The notes under the pieces: generated by a model
What the model was told of the DNA's origin: nothing
Seen by the model: only the letters and a program-made list of their open reading frames with translations
Databases searched by the model: none
Position numbers and translations under genes: made by a program
In this document: piece after piece, positions 1-5,915 of the stretch
Position numbering within the stretch: the first letter of the stretch is position 1
Layout: every line of letters begins with the position of its first letter
Assembly: GCA_030841195.1 (NCBI GenBank)
Contig: JAVEDA010000192.1
Span: forward strand, 1-12,101
Direction: 5' to 3'
Length of the DNA: 12,101 nucleotides
Source of the DNA: Actinomycetota bacterium
Lineage (GTDB): Bacteria > Actinomycetota > Actinomycetes > JACCUZ01

Positions 1-643
1 CCCGGATCCGGGCGCTGCGCTCAGCCGCGAGGTCGCGGGCCATCCGCACCCACCACGGGCTGCTCACGAGGGCCAGGCCCGCGGCCACCACCAGCGCGGC
101 CACCAGACCGCCGGTGGTGCCGTCCAGGTTCGCCGGGCCGAGGATCGCGGCCGCGCCGACGAGGACCAGGGCGACGCCGACGCCGGCCCGGGCGGCGCCG
201 CCGACCCGGTGCGTCCCGGTCGCGGCCCGCCAGCGGGCCCGCGCGTCGTCGTCGGCCTGCCGCCACAGGATGCTGACGCCGACCCCGAGCGCCACCAGAG
301 GCACCGCCAGCCCGGGCCGCAGACCGAGCCCCAGCGCGTACATCAGCAGCAGCCCGCCGACAGTGAGCGAGCCGAGCGCCAGCAGCATGGTGAGGTCCCG
401 CTCGCGGTCCCGCGGCGCCTCGGCCTCGTACGGGTTCTGCGGCGCGAACACCCAGAACAGGCCGTACATCGCCACCCCCGCCCCGCCGGCCGCGGCGAGC
501 AGCACGAAGGCGAGCCGGACCACGAGCACGTCGACGCCCAGGTGGTCGGCCAGCCCGCGGGCGACGCCCGCCAGCACCCGGCCCTCACTGCTGCGGTAGA
601 GGCGCGGCGGGGCCGGCTGGGTGGTCGGAGGCGAGGTGCTCAC
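1..643 (-). CDS. PspC-domain two-component sensor histidine kinase, N-terminal part (cut by window start)
   Basis: The reading frame starts at a GTG at 643 and runs off the window edge, giving 214 residues. An AGGAG lies 9 nt upstream of the start and an in-frame TAG lies just before it. Residues about 14-70 form a PspC domain (RLYRSSEGRVLAGVARGLADH, then a hydrophobic pair of segments ending in WVFAPQNP). Four further hydrophobic segments follow at about 85-105, 110-127, 150-170 and 178-195. The last visible residues (SPWWVRMARDLAAERSARIR) resemble the linker that precedes the histidine phosphotransfer region in actinobacterial PspC-type kinases of LiaS/MacS type. The catalytic part lies outside the window, so the kinase assignment is inferred from this architecture; the PspC domain itself is seen directly. 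The gene is divergent from a second PspC gene, which supports a cell-envelope stress sensing role. Confidence 0.8.
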   Translation of the reverse strand, partial: MSTSPPTTQPAPPRLYRSSEGRVLAGVARGLADHLGVDVLVVRLAFVLLAAAGGAGVAMYGLFWVFAPQNPYEAEAPRDRERDLTMLLALGSLTVGGLLLMYALGLGLRPGLAVPLVALGVGVSILWRQADDDARARWRAATGTHRVGGAARAGVGVALVLVGAAAILGPANLDGTTGGLVAALVVAAGLALVSSPWWVRMARDLAAERSARIR

Positions 644-681
644 CTCCTGATACTCCTACGCGAGAGCGTGTGACGGCATCA

Positions 682-698
682 GGTCTCCGCCGGAGACC
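682..698. promoter_or_regulatory. 17-bp dyad between divergent PspC genes (candidate operator)
   Basis: Perfect inverted repeat: arms GGTCTCCG (682-689) and CGGAGACC (691-698) around a central C at 690. It lies in the 131-bp gap between the divergent GTG at 643 and ATG at 775. Position and symmetry suit a dimeric regulator, such as the LuxR-family partner usual for PspC kinases. An RNA hairpin in the leader of either gene is an alternative. No promoter hexamers could be placed around it with confidence. Confidence 0.4.
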
Positions 699-774
699 GC
701 CTCAGGGTGCGGCCAGGGTCCGGCCAGGGACGTCACCGGATGGCAGCGACCGCCCCGGCGGCCACGATGAGGTC

Positions 775-2043
775 ATGTCCACAGAGACCACCACCCCACC
801 GCCAGCGCAGCAGCGTCACGGCTACCCGCCGCTGTCCGCCATGCGCCGCAGCCGCAGCGACCGGAAGGTCGTCGGCGTCGCCGGCGGCCTCGGCCGCTGG
901 GCCGGCGTCGACCCGCTCGTCCTGCGCATCCTCTTCGTCGTCCTCACCCTGTTCGGCGGCTCGGGGATCCTGCTCTATGCCCTGGGCTGGCTGCTGGTCC
1001 CCGACGAGGGCGAGGAGGAGTCGGAGGGTCAGCGCCTGTTCAACGGCCGCTCCAAGTCCCGGTTCCGGACCGTCGCGGTGCTCGTCGTCGTCCTGGCCCT
1101 CGGCCTGGCGGTCACCGGCTCGTTGATCCACAGCGGTCCGGGTCTCGGCGGTCTCGGAGTGCTGCTGGTCGTCGGGCTTGCCGTCGTCCTCGTGCTCCGC
1201 AACGGCCGGCGCACGCCGGTCGAGCCGGAGACGCCGGCTGCCGAGCCGCCGCCGCCGGCGGTCCGGGCCGAGACCGGCGCCTACGGGCAGACCCCCGGCA
1301 CGGCCTACGCCGCAGCACCCCCGTCGTCGTACGCACCGACCGCGCCACTTCCACCGCTCCCTGGCGAGAGCTACCCGGTCTACAGCCCGCCCGTGCCCGT
1401 CGCGCCGAAGGAGCGCTCGATCCTCGGCCGCGTGACGGTCAGCGTGGCCGCGATCGTCGTCGGCGTGCTGATCGGCTGGAACGCCGCCACCGACTCGGAC
1501 GTGCCGGTGCGCGCCGTCATCGCCGCCGCTCTCGGCGTCGTGGGCATCGGCCTGGTGGTCGGCGCGTTCGTCGGCCGGGCCCGTGGGCTGGTCGTGCTCG
1601 GCCTGGTGCTCACCCTGATGGCGTCGGCGGCCGCCTTCACCGGTGTCCAGGTCCGCGGCGGGGTCGGGGACCGGACCTGGCGGCCGACCACGGTGGCCGA
1701 GGTCCGCCCGGTGTACCGGCTCGGCGTCGGCGAGGCGACCCTCGACCTGTCGCAGGTCGACTTCAGCTCGGCCGGCCGCACGCGGGTCGAGGTCCGGCAG
1801 GGGGTCGGCGACCTGCTCATCGAGGTGCCCTCCGACGTGATCGTGCTGGTCGACGCTGACGTCCGGGCCGGCGAGATCCGCCGGGACTCCGGCGAGGGCG
1901 ACGGTTTCCAGCGCTCCCAGGACGGCACCGAGGTCTCCGAACGGTTCACCCTGCCGGGCTCCTCGGCCCCGTCGGCCGCGGTCCTCGTCATCGACGCCGA
2001 GCTCGGCGTCGGCAGCATGGAGGTGCGACGTGCGACGTCATGA
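775..2043 (+). CDS. PspC-domain membrane protein with LiaF-like C-terminal region
   Basis: Predicted 422-residue polytopic membrane protein, probably part of an envelope-stress response together with the divergent kinase. An N-terminal PspC domain (residues 22-78) contains MRRSRSDRKVVGVAGGLGRW and two hydrophobic stretches ending in GWLLVPDEG. Further membrane segments lie at about 99-117 and 126-142. A Pro/Ala/Tyr-rich linker (about 146-210) follows, then three more segments (about 219-237, 245-267, 271-290). The C-terminal part (about 300-422) has no membrane segment and shows repeated short strands with GVGD/GVGS turns (GVGDLLIEVP, ELGVGSMEVR), as in LiaF-like or adhesin-like beta-solenoid C-termini. 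I chose the ATG at 775 because the domain begins soon after it; the GAGG upstream is unusually close (2 nt), so a slightly different start is possible. The end overlaps the next gene by 14 nt. Confidence 0.82.
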   Translation: MSTETTTPPPAQQRHGYPPLSAMRRSRSDRKVVGVAGGLGRWAGVDPLVLRILFVVLTLFGGSGILLYALGWLLVPDEGEEESEGQRLFNGRSKSRFRTVAVLVVVLALGLAVTGSLIHSGPGLGGLGVLLVVGLAVVLVLRNGRRTPVEPETPAAEPPPPAVRAETGAYGQTPGTAYAAAPPSSYAPTAPLPPLPGESYPVYSPPVPVAPKERSILGRVTVSVAAIVVGVLIGWNAATDSDVPVRAVIAAALGVVGIGLVVGAFVGRARGLVVLGLVLTLMASAAAFTGVQVRGGVGDRTWRPTTVAEVRPVYRLGVGEATLDLSQVDFSSAGRTRVEVRQGVGDLLIEVPSDVIVLVDADVRAGEIRRDSGEGDGFQRSQDGTEVSERFTLPGSSAPSAAVLVIDAELGVGSMEVRRATS

Positions 2044-2266
2044 GCTCGACGTGTTCTCCCTCGTCGCCGGTCTGGTGTTCGTCGCCGTCGCGATCGGGCA
2101 CCTGCTCGACGAGGGCGCCGGCCTGGAATTCGACGGGCGGTGGATCGCGCCGGTCGTGCTGGTGGCGCTCGGCGCCGCCGGCCTCGGCGGTGTCCTGCGC
2201 GGTCGCGAGCCGCAGCGGCCGGCCGACAGCGAGGTTGAGGCTGCCCCGGACACCGACGGGATGTGA
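2030..2266 (+). CDS. Small two-segment membrane protein, function unknown
   Basis: A 78-residue protein starting at a GTG that overlaps the end of the PspC gene by 14 nt. GGAGG at 2019-2023 is spaced 6 nt from the GTG, which fixes the start and indicates coupled translation. Two hydrophobic segments are visible, about residues 8-24 (VFSLVAGLVFVAVAIGHLL) and 41-56 (APVVLVALGAAGLGGVL), joined by an acidic and aromatic loop (DEGAGLEFDGRW). The tail is charged and polar (REPQRPADSEVE). I do not recognise a named family. Its position behind the PspC/LiaF-like gene suggests an accessory membrane subunit in the same envelope-stress locus; that is inference from context only. The stop codon lies 51 nt before tRNA-Tyr. 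Confidence 0.75.
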   Translation: MRRHELDVFSLVAGLVFVAVAIGHLLDEGAGLEFDGRWIAPVVLVALGAAGLGGVLRGREPQRPADSEVEAAPDTDGM

Positions 2267-2292
2267 GTGGCCGGCGGCTCGCGCGCTATCCT
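2264..2292 (+). promoter_or_regulatory. Probable promoter of tRNA-Tyr
   Basis: A good -10 hexamer, TATCCT, lies at 2287-2292. The best -35 at 17-nt spacing is only TGAGTG (2264-2269), which overlaps the stop of the preceding gene. Transcription would begin near 2299, about 19 nt before the mature tRNA. The same -10 hexamer occurs before tRNA-Thr. Confidence 0.35.
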
Positions 2293-2317
2293 CTCCGGGT
2301 CCCCGCGCGGGACGCCC

Positions 2318-2399
2318 GGCAGGTTGCCCGAGCGGCCAATGGGAGCGGACTGTAAATCCGTCGGCGATGCCTTCGAAGGTTCGAATCCTTCACCTGCCA
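2318..2399 (+). tRNA. tRNA-Tyr (anticodon GTA)
   Basis: Class II tRNA of 82 nt. The acceptor arms GGCAGGT (2318-2324) and ACCTGCC (2392-2398) pair fully, with discriminator A2399. The anticodon loop CTGTAAA carries GTA at 2352-2354. The T arm is GAAGG/CCTTC around TTCGAAT. A long variable arm follows the anticodon stem, as expected for tRNA-Tyr. No CCA is encoded. Confidence 0.97.
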
Positions 2400-2473
2400 C
2401 GCGCGTCGGCCCCCGACCGGACCACCGGTGGGGGGCCGTCCGCGTTCACTGCTGGGAGCGCTCGACGATCGAG

Positions 2474-2504
2474 TTGGCAGTGCGCGCCGCGAGCCCTGTA
2501 TCCT
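2474..2504 (+). promoter_or_regulatory. Promoter of tRNA-Thr (and possibly tRNA-Met-rpmG)
   Basis: TTGGCA at 2474-2479 and TATCCT at 2499-2504 are separated by 19 nt, close to housekeeping sigma consensus although the spacer is slightly long. Transcription would start near 2511, a few bases before the mature tRNA-Thr. No clear second promoter was found before tRNA-Met, so this one may also serve tRNA-Met and rpmG. Confidence 0.55.
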
Positions 2505-2516
2505 CGTCGGGCTCGT

Positions 2517-2589
2517 GCCCCCTTAGCTCAGTCGGTAGAGCGTCTCCATGGTAAGGAGAAGGTCTACGGTTCGATTCCGTAAGGGGGCT
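2517..2589 (+). tRNA. tRNA-Thr (anticodon GGT)
   Basis: A 73-nt cloverleaf. Acceptor GCCCCCT (2517-2523) pairs with AGGGGGC (2582-2588), with discriminator T2589. The anticodon stem TCTCC/GGAGA encloses loop ATGGTAA with GGT at 2550-2552. The T arm is TACGG/CCGTA around TTCGATT. No CCA is encoded. Confidence 0.97.
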
Positions 2590-2602
2590 CTGGTCGGGCC
2601 GC

Positions 2603-2625
2603 CCGCGCGAGTGCTCCTCGCGCGG
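2603..2625 (+). other. GC-rich hairpin between tRNA-Thr and tRNA-Met
   Basis: Perfect 9-bp stem CCGCGCGAG / CTCGCGCGG with the 5-nt loop TGCTC. There is no T-run after it, so a classical intrinsic terminator is not supported. It could be a tRNA-processing spacer structure or a weak T-less terminator. Confidence 0.4.
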
Positions 2626-2637
2626 CGCGGTCCGCTC

Positions 2638-2711
2638 GGCGGAGTAGCTCAGCCTGGTAGAGCAAACGGCTCATAATCGTTGTGTCGCCGGTTCAAGTCC
2701 GGCCTCCGCTA
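2638..2711 (+). tRNA. tRNA-Met, elongator (anticodon CAT)
   Basis: A 74-nt cloverleaf. Acceptor GGCGGAG (2638-2644) pairs with CTCCGCT (2704-2710), including a G-T wobble at pair 1-72; discriminator A2711. The anticodon stem AACGG/TCGTT encloses CTCATAA with CAT at 2672-2674. The T arm is GCCGG/CCGGC. The three G-C pairs of initiator tRNAs are absent from the anticodon stem, so this is elongator Met. A lysidine-modified Ile tRNA is the only alternative; the neighbouring tRNA-Thr and rpmG, a familiar arrangement, favour Met. Confidence 0.93.
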
Positions 2712-2769
2712 CGCGCACGTAGACGCACAGACCCGACCGGGTCTCCCGACAAGGCTAGGAGCCAGCCCG

Positions 2770-2937
2770 ATGGCCAAGCAGACCGATGTCCGACCGAAGA
2801 TCACGCTGGCGTGCGTCGAGTGCAAGGAGCGCAACTACATCACTCGCAAGAACCGCCGCAACGACCCGGACCGCCTCGAGCTGAAGAAGTACTGTCCGCG
2901 GGACCGTCGGCACACCGTGCACCGCGAGACCCGCTAG
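2770..2937 (+). CDS. rpmG: 50S ribosomal protein L33
   Basis: A 55-residue ribosomal protein of the large subunit. The start ATG has AGGAG at 2757-2761, 8 nt upstream. The family signature is clear: DVRPKITLACVECKERNY, then RKNRRNDPDRLELKKYC and the terminal HRETR. Cysteine-containing L33 carries a zinc ribbon of two CxxC pairs. Here the first pair is intact (CVEC, residues 15-18) but the second reads CPRD (residues 42-45), with Asp in place of the last Cys (codon GAC). Asp could still bind zinc, or the site may be weakened. A small hairpin (AGACCC/GGGTCT, 2729-2744) lies between tRNA-Met and this gene. The next gene starts 6 nt after the stop. Confidence 0.97.
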   Translation: MAKQTDVRPKITLACVECKERNYITRKNRRNDPDRLELKKYCPRDRRHTVHRETR

Positions 2938-2943
2938 CTCATC

Positions 2944-3390
2944 GTGCCGATTGACCCCTCGTTCGCCGGCCGGACCTATCCGCCCACCGAGCCCTACGAG
3001 GTCGGCGTGGAGAAGATCCGCGAGTTCGCCGCCGCCCTCGGGGACGACAACCCGGCGTACCGCGACCGCGCAGCGGCCGCGGCGCTGGGGCACCCGGACG
3101 TGATCGCGCCGCCCACGTTCCCGTTCGTCCTGACCTTTCAGGCGTCCCGCCGGCTGATCGACGACCCGGACCTCGGGATCGACTACAGCCGGGTCGTGCA
3201 CGGCGAGCAGAAGTTCGCCCACACCCGGCCGGTCCGGGCCGGCGACGCCCTGACGGTGACCGTCACGCTGGAGACGGTCCGGTCGGCGGGCGGCCACGAC
3301 ATGATCACCTCACGCAGCGACGTCGCCACGGTCGAGGGCGAGCATGTGGCGACCGCCTGGTCCACCCTCGTGGTGCGGGGCGAGGGCTGA
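2944..3390 (+). CDS. MaoC-fold dehydratase N-terminal-type subunit (HadA-like, UPF0336)
   Basis: A 148-residue hot-dog fold protein resembling HadA, the non-catalytic partner in (3R)-hydroxyacyl-ACP dehydratases of the elongating fatty-acid synthase. Visible hallmarks are the N-terminal YEVGVEKIREFAAALGDDNP, the AAALGHPDVIAPPTFPF segment that forms the central helix region, and HGEQKFAHTRPVRAGD, which matches the family's EQ-F---P---GD strand. The hydratase motif reads GDDNPAY (33-39), with Tyr where catalytic MaoC proteins have His, consistent with a structural or substrate-binding subunit. It begins at a GTG 6 nt after rpmG with no clear ribosome binding site, suggesting translational coupling. 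It overlaps the catalytic partner downstream by one base. Substrate chain length cannot be read from the sequence. Confidence 0.88.
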   Translation: MPIDPSFAGRTYPPTEPYEVGVEKIREFAAALGDDNPAYRDRAAAAALGHPDVIAPPTFPFVLTFQASRRLIDDPDLGIDYSRVVHGEQKFAHTRPVRAGDALTVTVTLETVRSAGGHDMITSRSDVATVEGEHVATAWSTLVVRGEG

Positions 3391-3830
3391 TGGCCCAGAC
3401 GTACGATTCCGCCCCTGTCTTCGACGAGATCGAGGTCGGCCACGAGCTGCCCGCGCAGACCTTCACCATCCGCCGCGCCGACCTGGTCCGCTACGCCGGC
3501 GCGTCCGGCGACTTCAACGTCATCCACTGGAACCAGCGGGTCGCCACCTCGGTGGGCCTGCCGGACGTCATCGCGCACGGCATGTTCACGATGGCCCTGG
3601 CGGCCCGGGTGGTCACCGACTGGGCCGTCGACCCGGGCCGGGTCCAGGAGTACGGCGTGCGGTTCACCCGTCCGGTGCCGGTGCCCGACGACGACCAGGG
3701 AGCCCTGCTCGAGGTGACCGGCAAGGTGGCCGCCAAGCTGGACGACGGCATGGTCCGGGTCGACCTCACCGCGACGCACGCCGGGGCCAAGGTGCTCGGC
3801 CGGGCCCAAGCAGTCGTCGCACTGGGCTGA
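3390..3830 (+). CDS. MaoC-family (R)-specific dehydratase, catalytic subunit (HadB-like)
   Basis: A 146-residue hot-dog fold protein and likely catalytic partner of the preceding gene; the two open frames join by a TGATG overlap. The hydratase-2 motif GDFNVIHWN is intact, with catalytic Asp41 and His46, followed by ATSVGLPDVIAHGMFTMAL, the family's conserved GLP--IAHGM helix. The C-terminal strand region contains VRFTRPVPVPDD. Family knowledge: HadA/HadB-type heterodimers dehydrate (3R)-hydroxyacyl-ACP during fatty-acid elongation; a general enoyl-CoA/ACP hydratase role is also possible. No HadC-like third subunit follows; murB comes next after 5 nt. Confidence is high for the family and moderate for the physiological substrate. 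Confidence 0.9.
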   Translation: MAQTYDSAPVFDEIEVGHELPAQTFTIRRADLVRYAGASGDFNVIHWNQRVATSVGLPDVIAHGMFTMALAARVVTDWAVDPGRVQEYGVRFTRPVPVPDDDQGALLEVTGKVAAKLDDGMVRVDLTATHAGAKVLGRAQAVVALG

Positions 3831-3835
3831 CGCCG

Positions 3836-4864
3836 GTGCAGGAGCACAGCCAGGTCCCGCTCGCGGGGCTCACGACCCTGCGCCTCGGCGGGCCGGCCCG
3901 GCGGCTGCTGGTGGCCGAGACCGAGGACGAGGTGGTCGAGGCGGTCCGGCGCGCTGACACCGACTCCGAGCCGCTGCTGGTCCTGGGTGGGGGCAGCAAC
4001 CTGGTGGTGGCCGACGAGGGCTTCGACGGCACCGTGCTCCAGGTCGCCACCCGCGGCGTCGCGGTCGCGCCACTCGCCCTGCACGCGCTGCAGGTCGAGG
4101 CCGGCGTCGACTGGGACCACGTCGTGGCGCTCACGGTCGAGGAGGGGTACGCCGGGCTGGAGGCGCTCTCGGGCATCCCCGGCCGCGTGGGTGCGGCCCC
4201 GATCCAGAACGTCGGCGCCTACGGCCAAGAGGTCGCCCAGACCGTCGGATGGGTCCGGGCGCTGGACCGCAGCAGCCACGATGTCGTCCTGCTGAACCCG
4301 GAGGACTGCGGCTTCGGCTACCGCGACAGCGTGTTCAAGCGGTCCGACCGCTACGTCGTGCTGGCCGTCGCGTTCGCCCTCGAGCACTCCCGGCTGGGCG
4401 CACCGGTCCGCTACGCCGAGCTGGCCCGCCGCCTCGGGGTCGAGGTCGGCGCGCGGGTGCCGGCGACCGACGTACGGGCTGCCGTGCTCGAGCTGCGCCG
4501 CGGCAAGGGGATGGTGCTTAACGCCGAGGACCACGACACCTGGAGCGCCGGGTCGTTCTTCACCAACCCGTTGCTCCCGCCTGCGCAGGCGGCGGCCCTG
4601 CCCGAGACGGCGCCGCGGTGGCCCACCGACGACGGCCGGGTCAAGACCTCGGCCGCGTGGCTGATCGAGCAGGCCGGCATCGGGAAGGGCCACGGCTCCG
4701 GCGCGGCCCGGGTGTCCACCAAGCACACGCTGGCCCTCACCAACCGGGGCGGCGCCACCACCGCGGAGCTGCTGGCGCTGGCCCGCGAGATCCGGGCAGC
4801 CGTGCACGACAAGTTCGGCGTCACCCTGGTCCCGGAGCCGGTACTGGTGGGCGCAGAGCTCTGA
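3836..4864 (+). CDS. murB: UDP-N-acetylenolpyruvoylglucosamine reductase
   Basis: FAD-dependent cytoplasmic enzyme that reduces UDP-GlcNAc-enolpyruvate to UDP-MurNAc in peptidoglycan precursor synthesis. The start is taken as the GTG at 3836 (342 residues), 5 nt after the dehydratase stop, because the protein then begins just before the family's PLAGLTTLRLGGPA. The frame stays open far upstream but that part overlaps the two dehydratase genes in another frame. FAD-binding motifs are LLVLGGGSNLVV (GGGSN at 51-55) and GLEALSGIPGRVGAAPIQNVG. Catalytic-site residues can be placed: Arg163 in GFGYRDS, Ser240 in WSAGSFF (the proton donor in family knowledge), and Glu334 in VPEPVLVG. No Shine-Dalgarno is evident, so translation is probably coupled to the upstream gene. 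It converges with the deaminase gene across only 4 nt. Confidence 0.96.
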   Translation: MQEHSQVPLAGLTTLRLGGPARRLLVAETEDEVVEAVRRADTDSEPLLVLGGGSNLVVADEGFDGTVLQVATRGVAVAPLALHALQVEAGVDWDHVVALTVEEGYAGLEALSGIPGRVGAAPIQNVGAYGQEVAQTVGWVRALDRSSHDVVLLNPEDCGFGYRDSVFKRSDRYVVLAVAFALEHSRLGAPVRYAELARRLGVEVGARVPATDVRAAVLELRRGKGMVLNAEDHDTWSAGSFFTNPLLPPAQAAALPETAPRWPTDDGRVKTSAAWLIEQAGIGKGHGSGAARVSTKHTLALTNRGGATTAELLALAREIRAAVHDKFGVTLVPEPVLVGAEL

Positions 4865-4868
4865 GGCG

Positions 4869-5915
4869 CTACGGGGACGTCAGCCAGCCGTCGATGCCCT
4901 GGAGCAGGCGGGACCGCACGTCGTCCGGGGCCACCGAGCCGCGCACCGAGCAGCGCGCCAGCTCGGCCAGCTCCGCGTCGTCCAGGCCGTGCACCTCGCG
5001 GGCCTGCTGGTACTGCGCAAGCAGCCGGTCGCCGAACAGCAGCGGGTCGTCGGCGCCCAGGGCCACCGGGACGCCGGCCGCGCGCAGCGTGCGCAGCGGC
5101 ACGTCTGCGGCGGTCGGGTAGACCCCGAGCCGGACGTTGGAGGACGGGCAGACCTCGAGGGTGACGCCGGCGGCCGCCAACCGGTCCAGCAGGGCCGGGT
5201 CCTCGGTCGAGCGGACCCCGTGGCCGATCCGCCGGGCACCGAGCGCGTCGAGGCAGGCGGCGACGTTGTCCGGCCCGCCCAGCTCGCCGCCGTGCGGTGT
5301 CGCGATCAGCCCGGCCCGGTCGGCGATCCGGAAGGCCGGGGCGAAGTCCTCGGTGCGCCCCCGGCGCTCGTCGTTGGACAGCCCGAAGCCGACCACGCCG
5401 CGGCCGGCGTACTGGGCGGCCAGCCGCGCCAGCGTCCGGGCGTCCAGCGGGTGCCGGGTCCGGTTCGCCGCGATGACCACCCCGACCCCGACACCGGTCG
5501 CCCGGGTCGCCGCGGCCGCGGCGTCGAGGACCACCTCCACGGCCGGGGTCAGACCACCCAGCCAGGGCGCGTACGACGTGGGGTCCACCTGGATCTCCAG
5601 CCAGCCGGAGCCCTCCGCGCGCTCGTCCTGGGCCGCCTCGAGCACCAGCCGGTGCACGTCGGACTCACCGCGGACCACCGAGCGGGCAGCGTCGTAGAGC
5701 CGCTGGAACCGGAACCAGCCACGCTCGTCGGTCGCCCGCAGCTCGGGCGGGTGGGCTCCGTCCACCTCGGCCAGGATGTCCGGCAGCCGGACCCGGTGCT
5801 CGGCGGCCAGCTCGCGCAGCGTCGCCGGCCGCAGCGACCCGGTGAAGTGCAGGTGCAGGTGCGCCTTCGGCAGCGCGCGCAGGTCCCGCGCGCCCGACGC
5901 GCTGGAGGCGCTCAG
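4869..5915 (-). CDS. Adenosine deaminase-family amidohydrolase
   Basis: Metal-dependent purine-type deaminase, probably cytoplasmic, of the adenosine deaminase superfamily (348 residues from the proposed start). All zinc ligands and catalytic residues align: His21 and His23 in KAHLHLHFTG, His208 and Glu211 in TPHGGE, His232 in GHGV, Asp289-Asp290 in GADDPLL. The conserved WLEIQVDPTSYAP and ARTLARLAAQYAGRGVVGFGL segments are also present. The only GTG in frame (5765) would delete the metal-binding HLH, and a TGA closes the frame upstream. Between them no ATG, GTG or TTG exists, so the best start is a CTG at 5915-5913, overlapping the aminotransferase stop as CTGA. The first motif differs from classical adenosine deaminases (Thr25 replaces the Asp of HLDG), so the substrate may not be adenosine. 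Confidence 0.87.
   Translation of the reverse strand: MSASSASGARDLRALPKAHLHLHFTGSLRPATLRELAAEHRVRLPDILAEVDGAHPPELRATDERGWFRFQRLYDAARSVVRGESDVHRLVLEAAQDERAEGSGWLEIQVDPTSYAPWLGGLTPAVEVVLDAAAAATRATGVGVGVVIAANRTRHPLDARTLARLAAQYAGRGVVGFGLSNDERRGRTEDFAPAFRIADRAGLIATPHGGELGGPDNVAACLDALGARRIGHGVRSTEDPALLDRLAAAGVTLEVCPSSNVRLGVYPTAADVPLRTLRAAGVPVALGADDPLLFGDRLLAQYQQAREVHGLDDAELAELARCSVRGSVAPDDVRSRLLQGIDGWLTSP

Noticed and set aside
670..774. Upstream GTG extension of the PspC/LiaF-like gene
   Set aside because: The added residues are Gly/Arg/Pro-rich, cross the dyad at 682-698 and lie outside the PspC domain; the ATG at 775 is more natural.
2040..2582. Open frame of 180 codons crossing tRNA-Tyr and tRNA-Thr
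   Set aside because: It overlaps two certain tRNA genes and the small membrane protein, whose frame has a better start and clear hydrophobic segments.
2318..2711. Prophage or integrative-element attachment site at the tRNA cluster
   Set aside because: No integrase, no duplicated tRNA 3' end, and the neighbouring genes are conserved core genes.
3344..3835. In-frame upstream extension of murB, which would make a 506-residue protein
   Set aside because: The extra part overlaps both dehydratase genes in another frame and reads as Arg/Pro/Gly-rich noise; MurB alignment begins right after the GTG at 3836.
3491..4807. Long minus-strand open frame (438 codons) opposite murB and the HadB-like gene
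   Set aside because: Low-complexity translation, no ribosome binding site, and fully antisense to recognisable genes.
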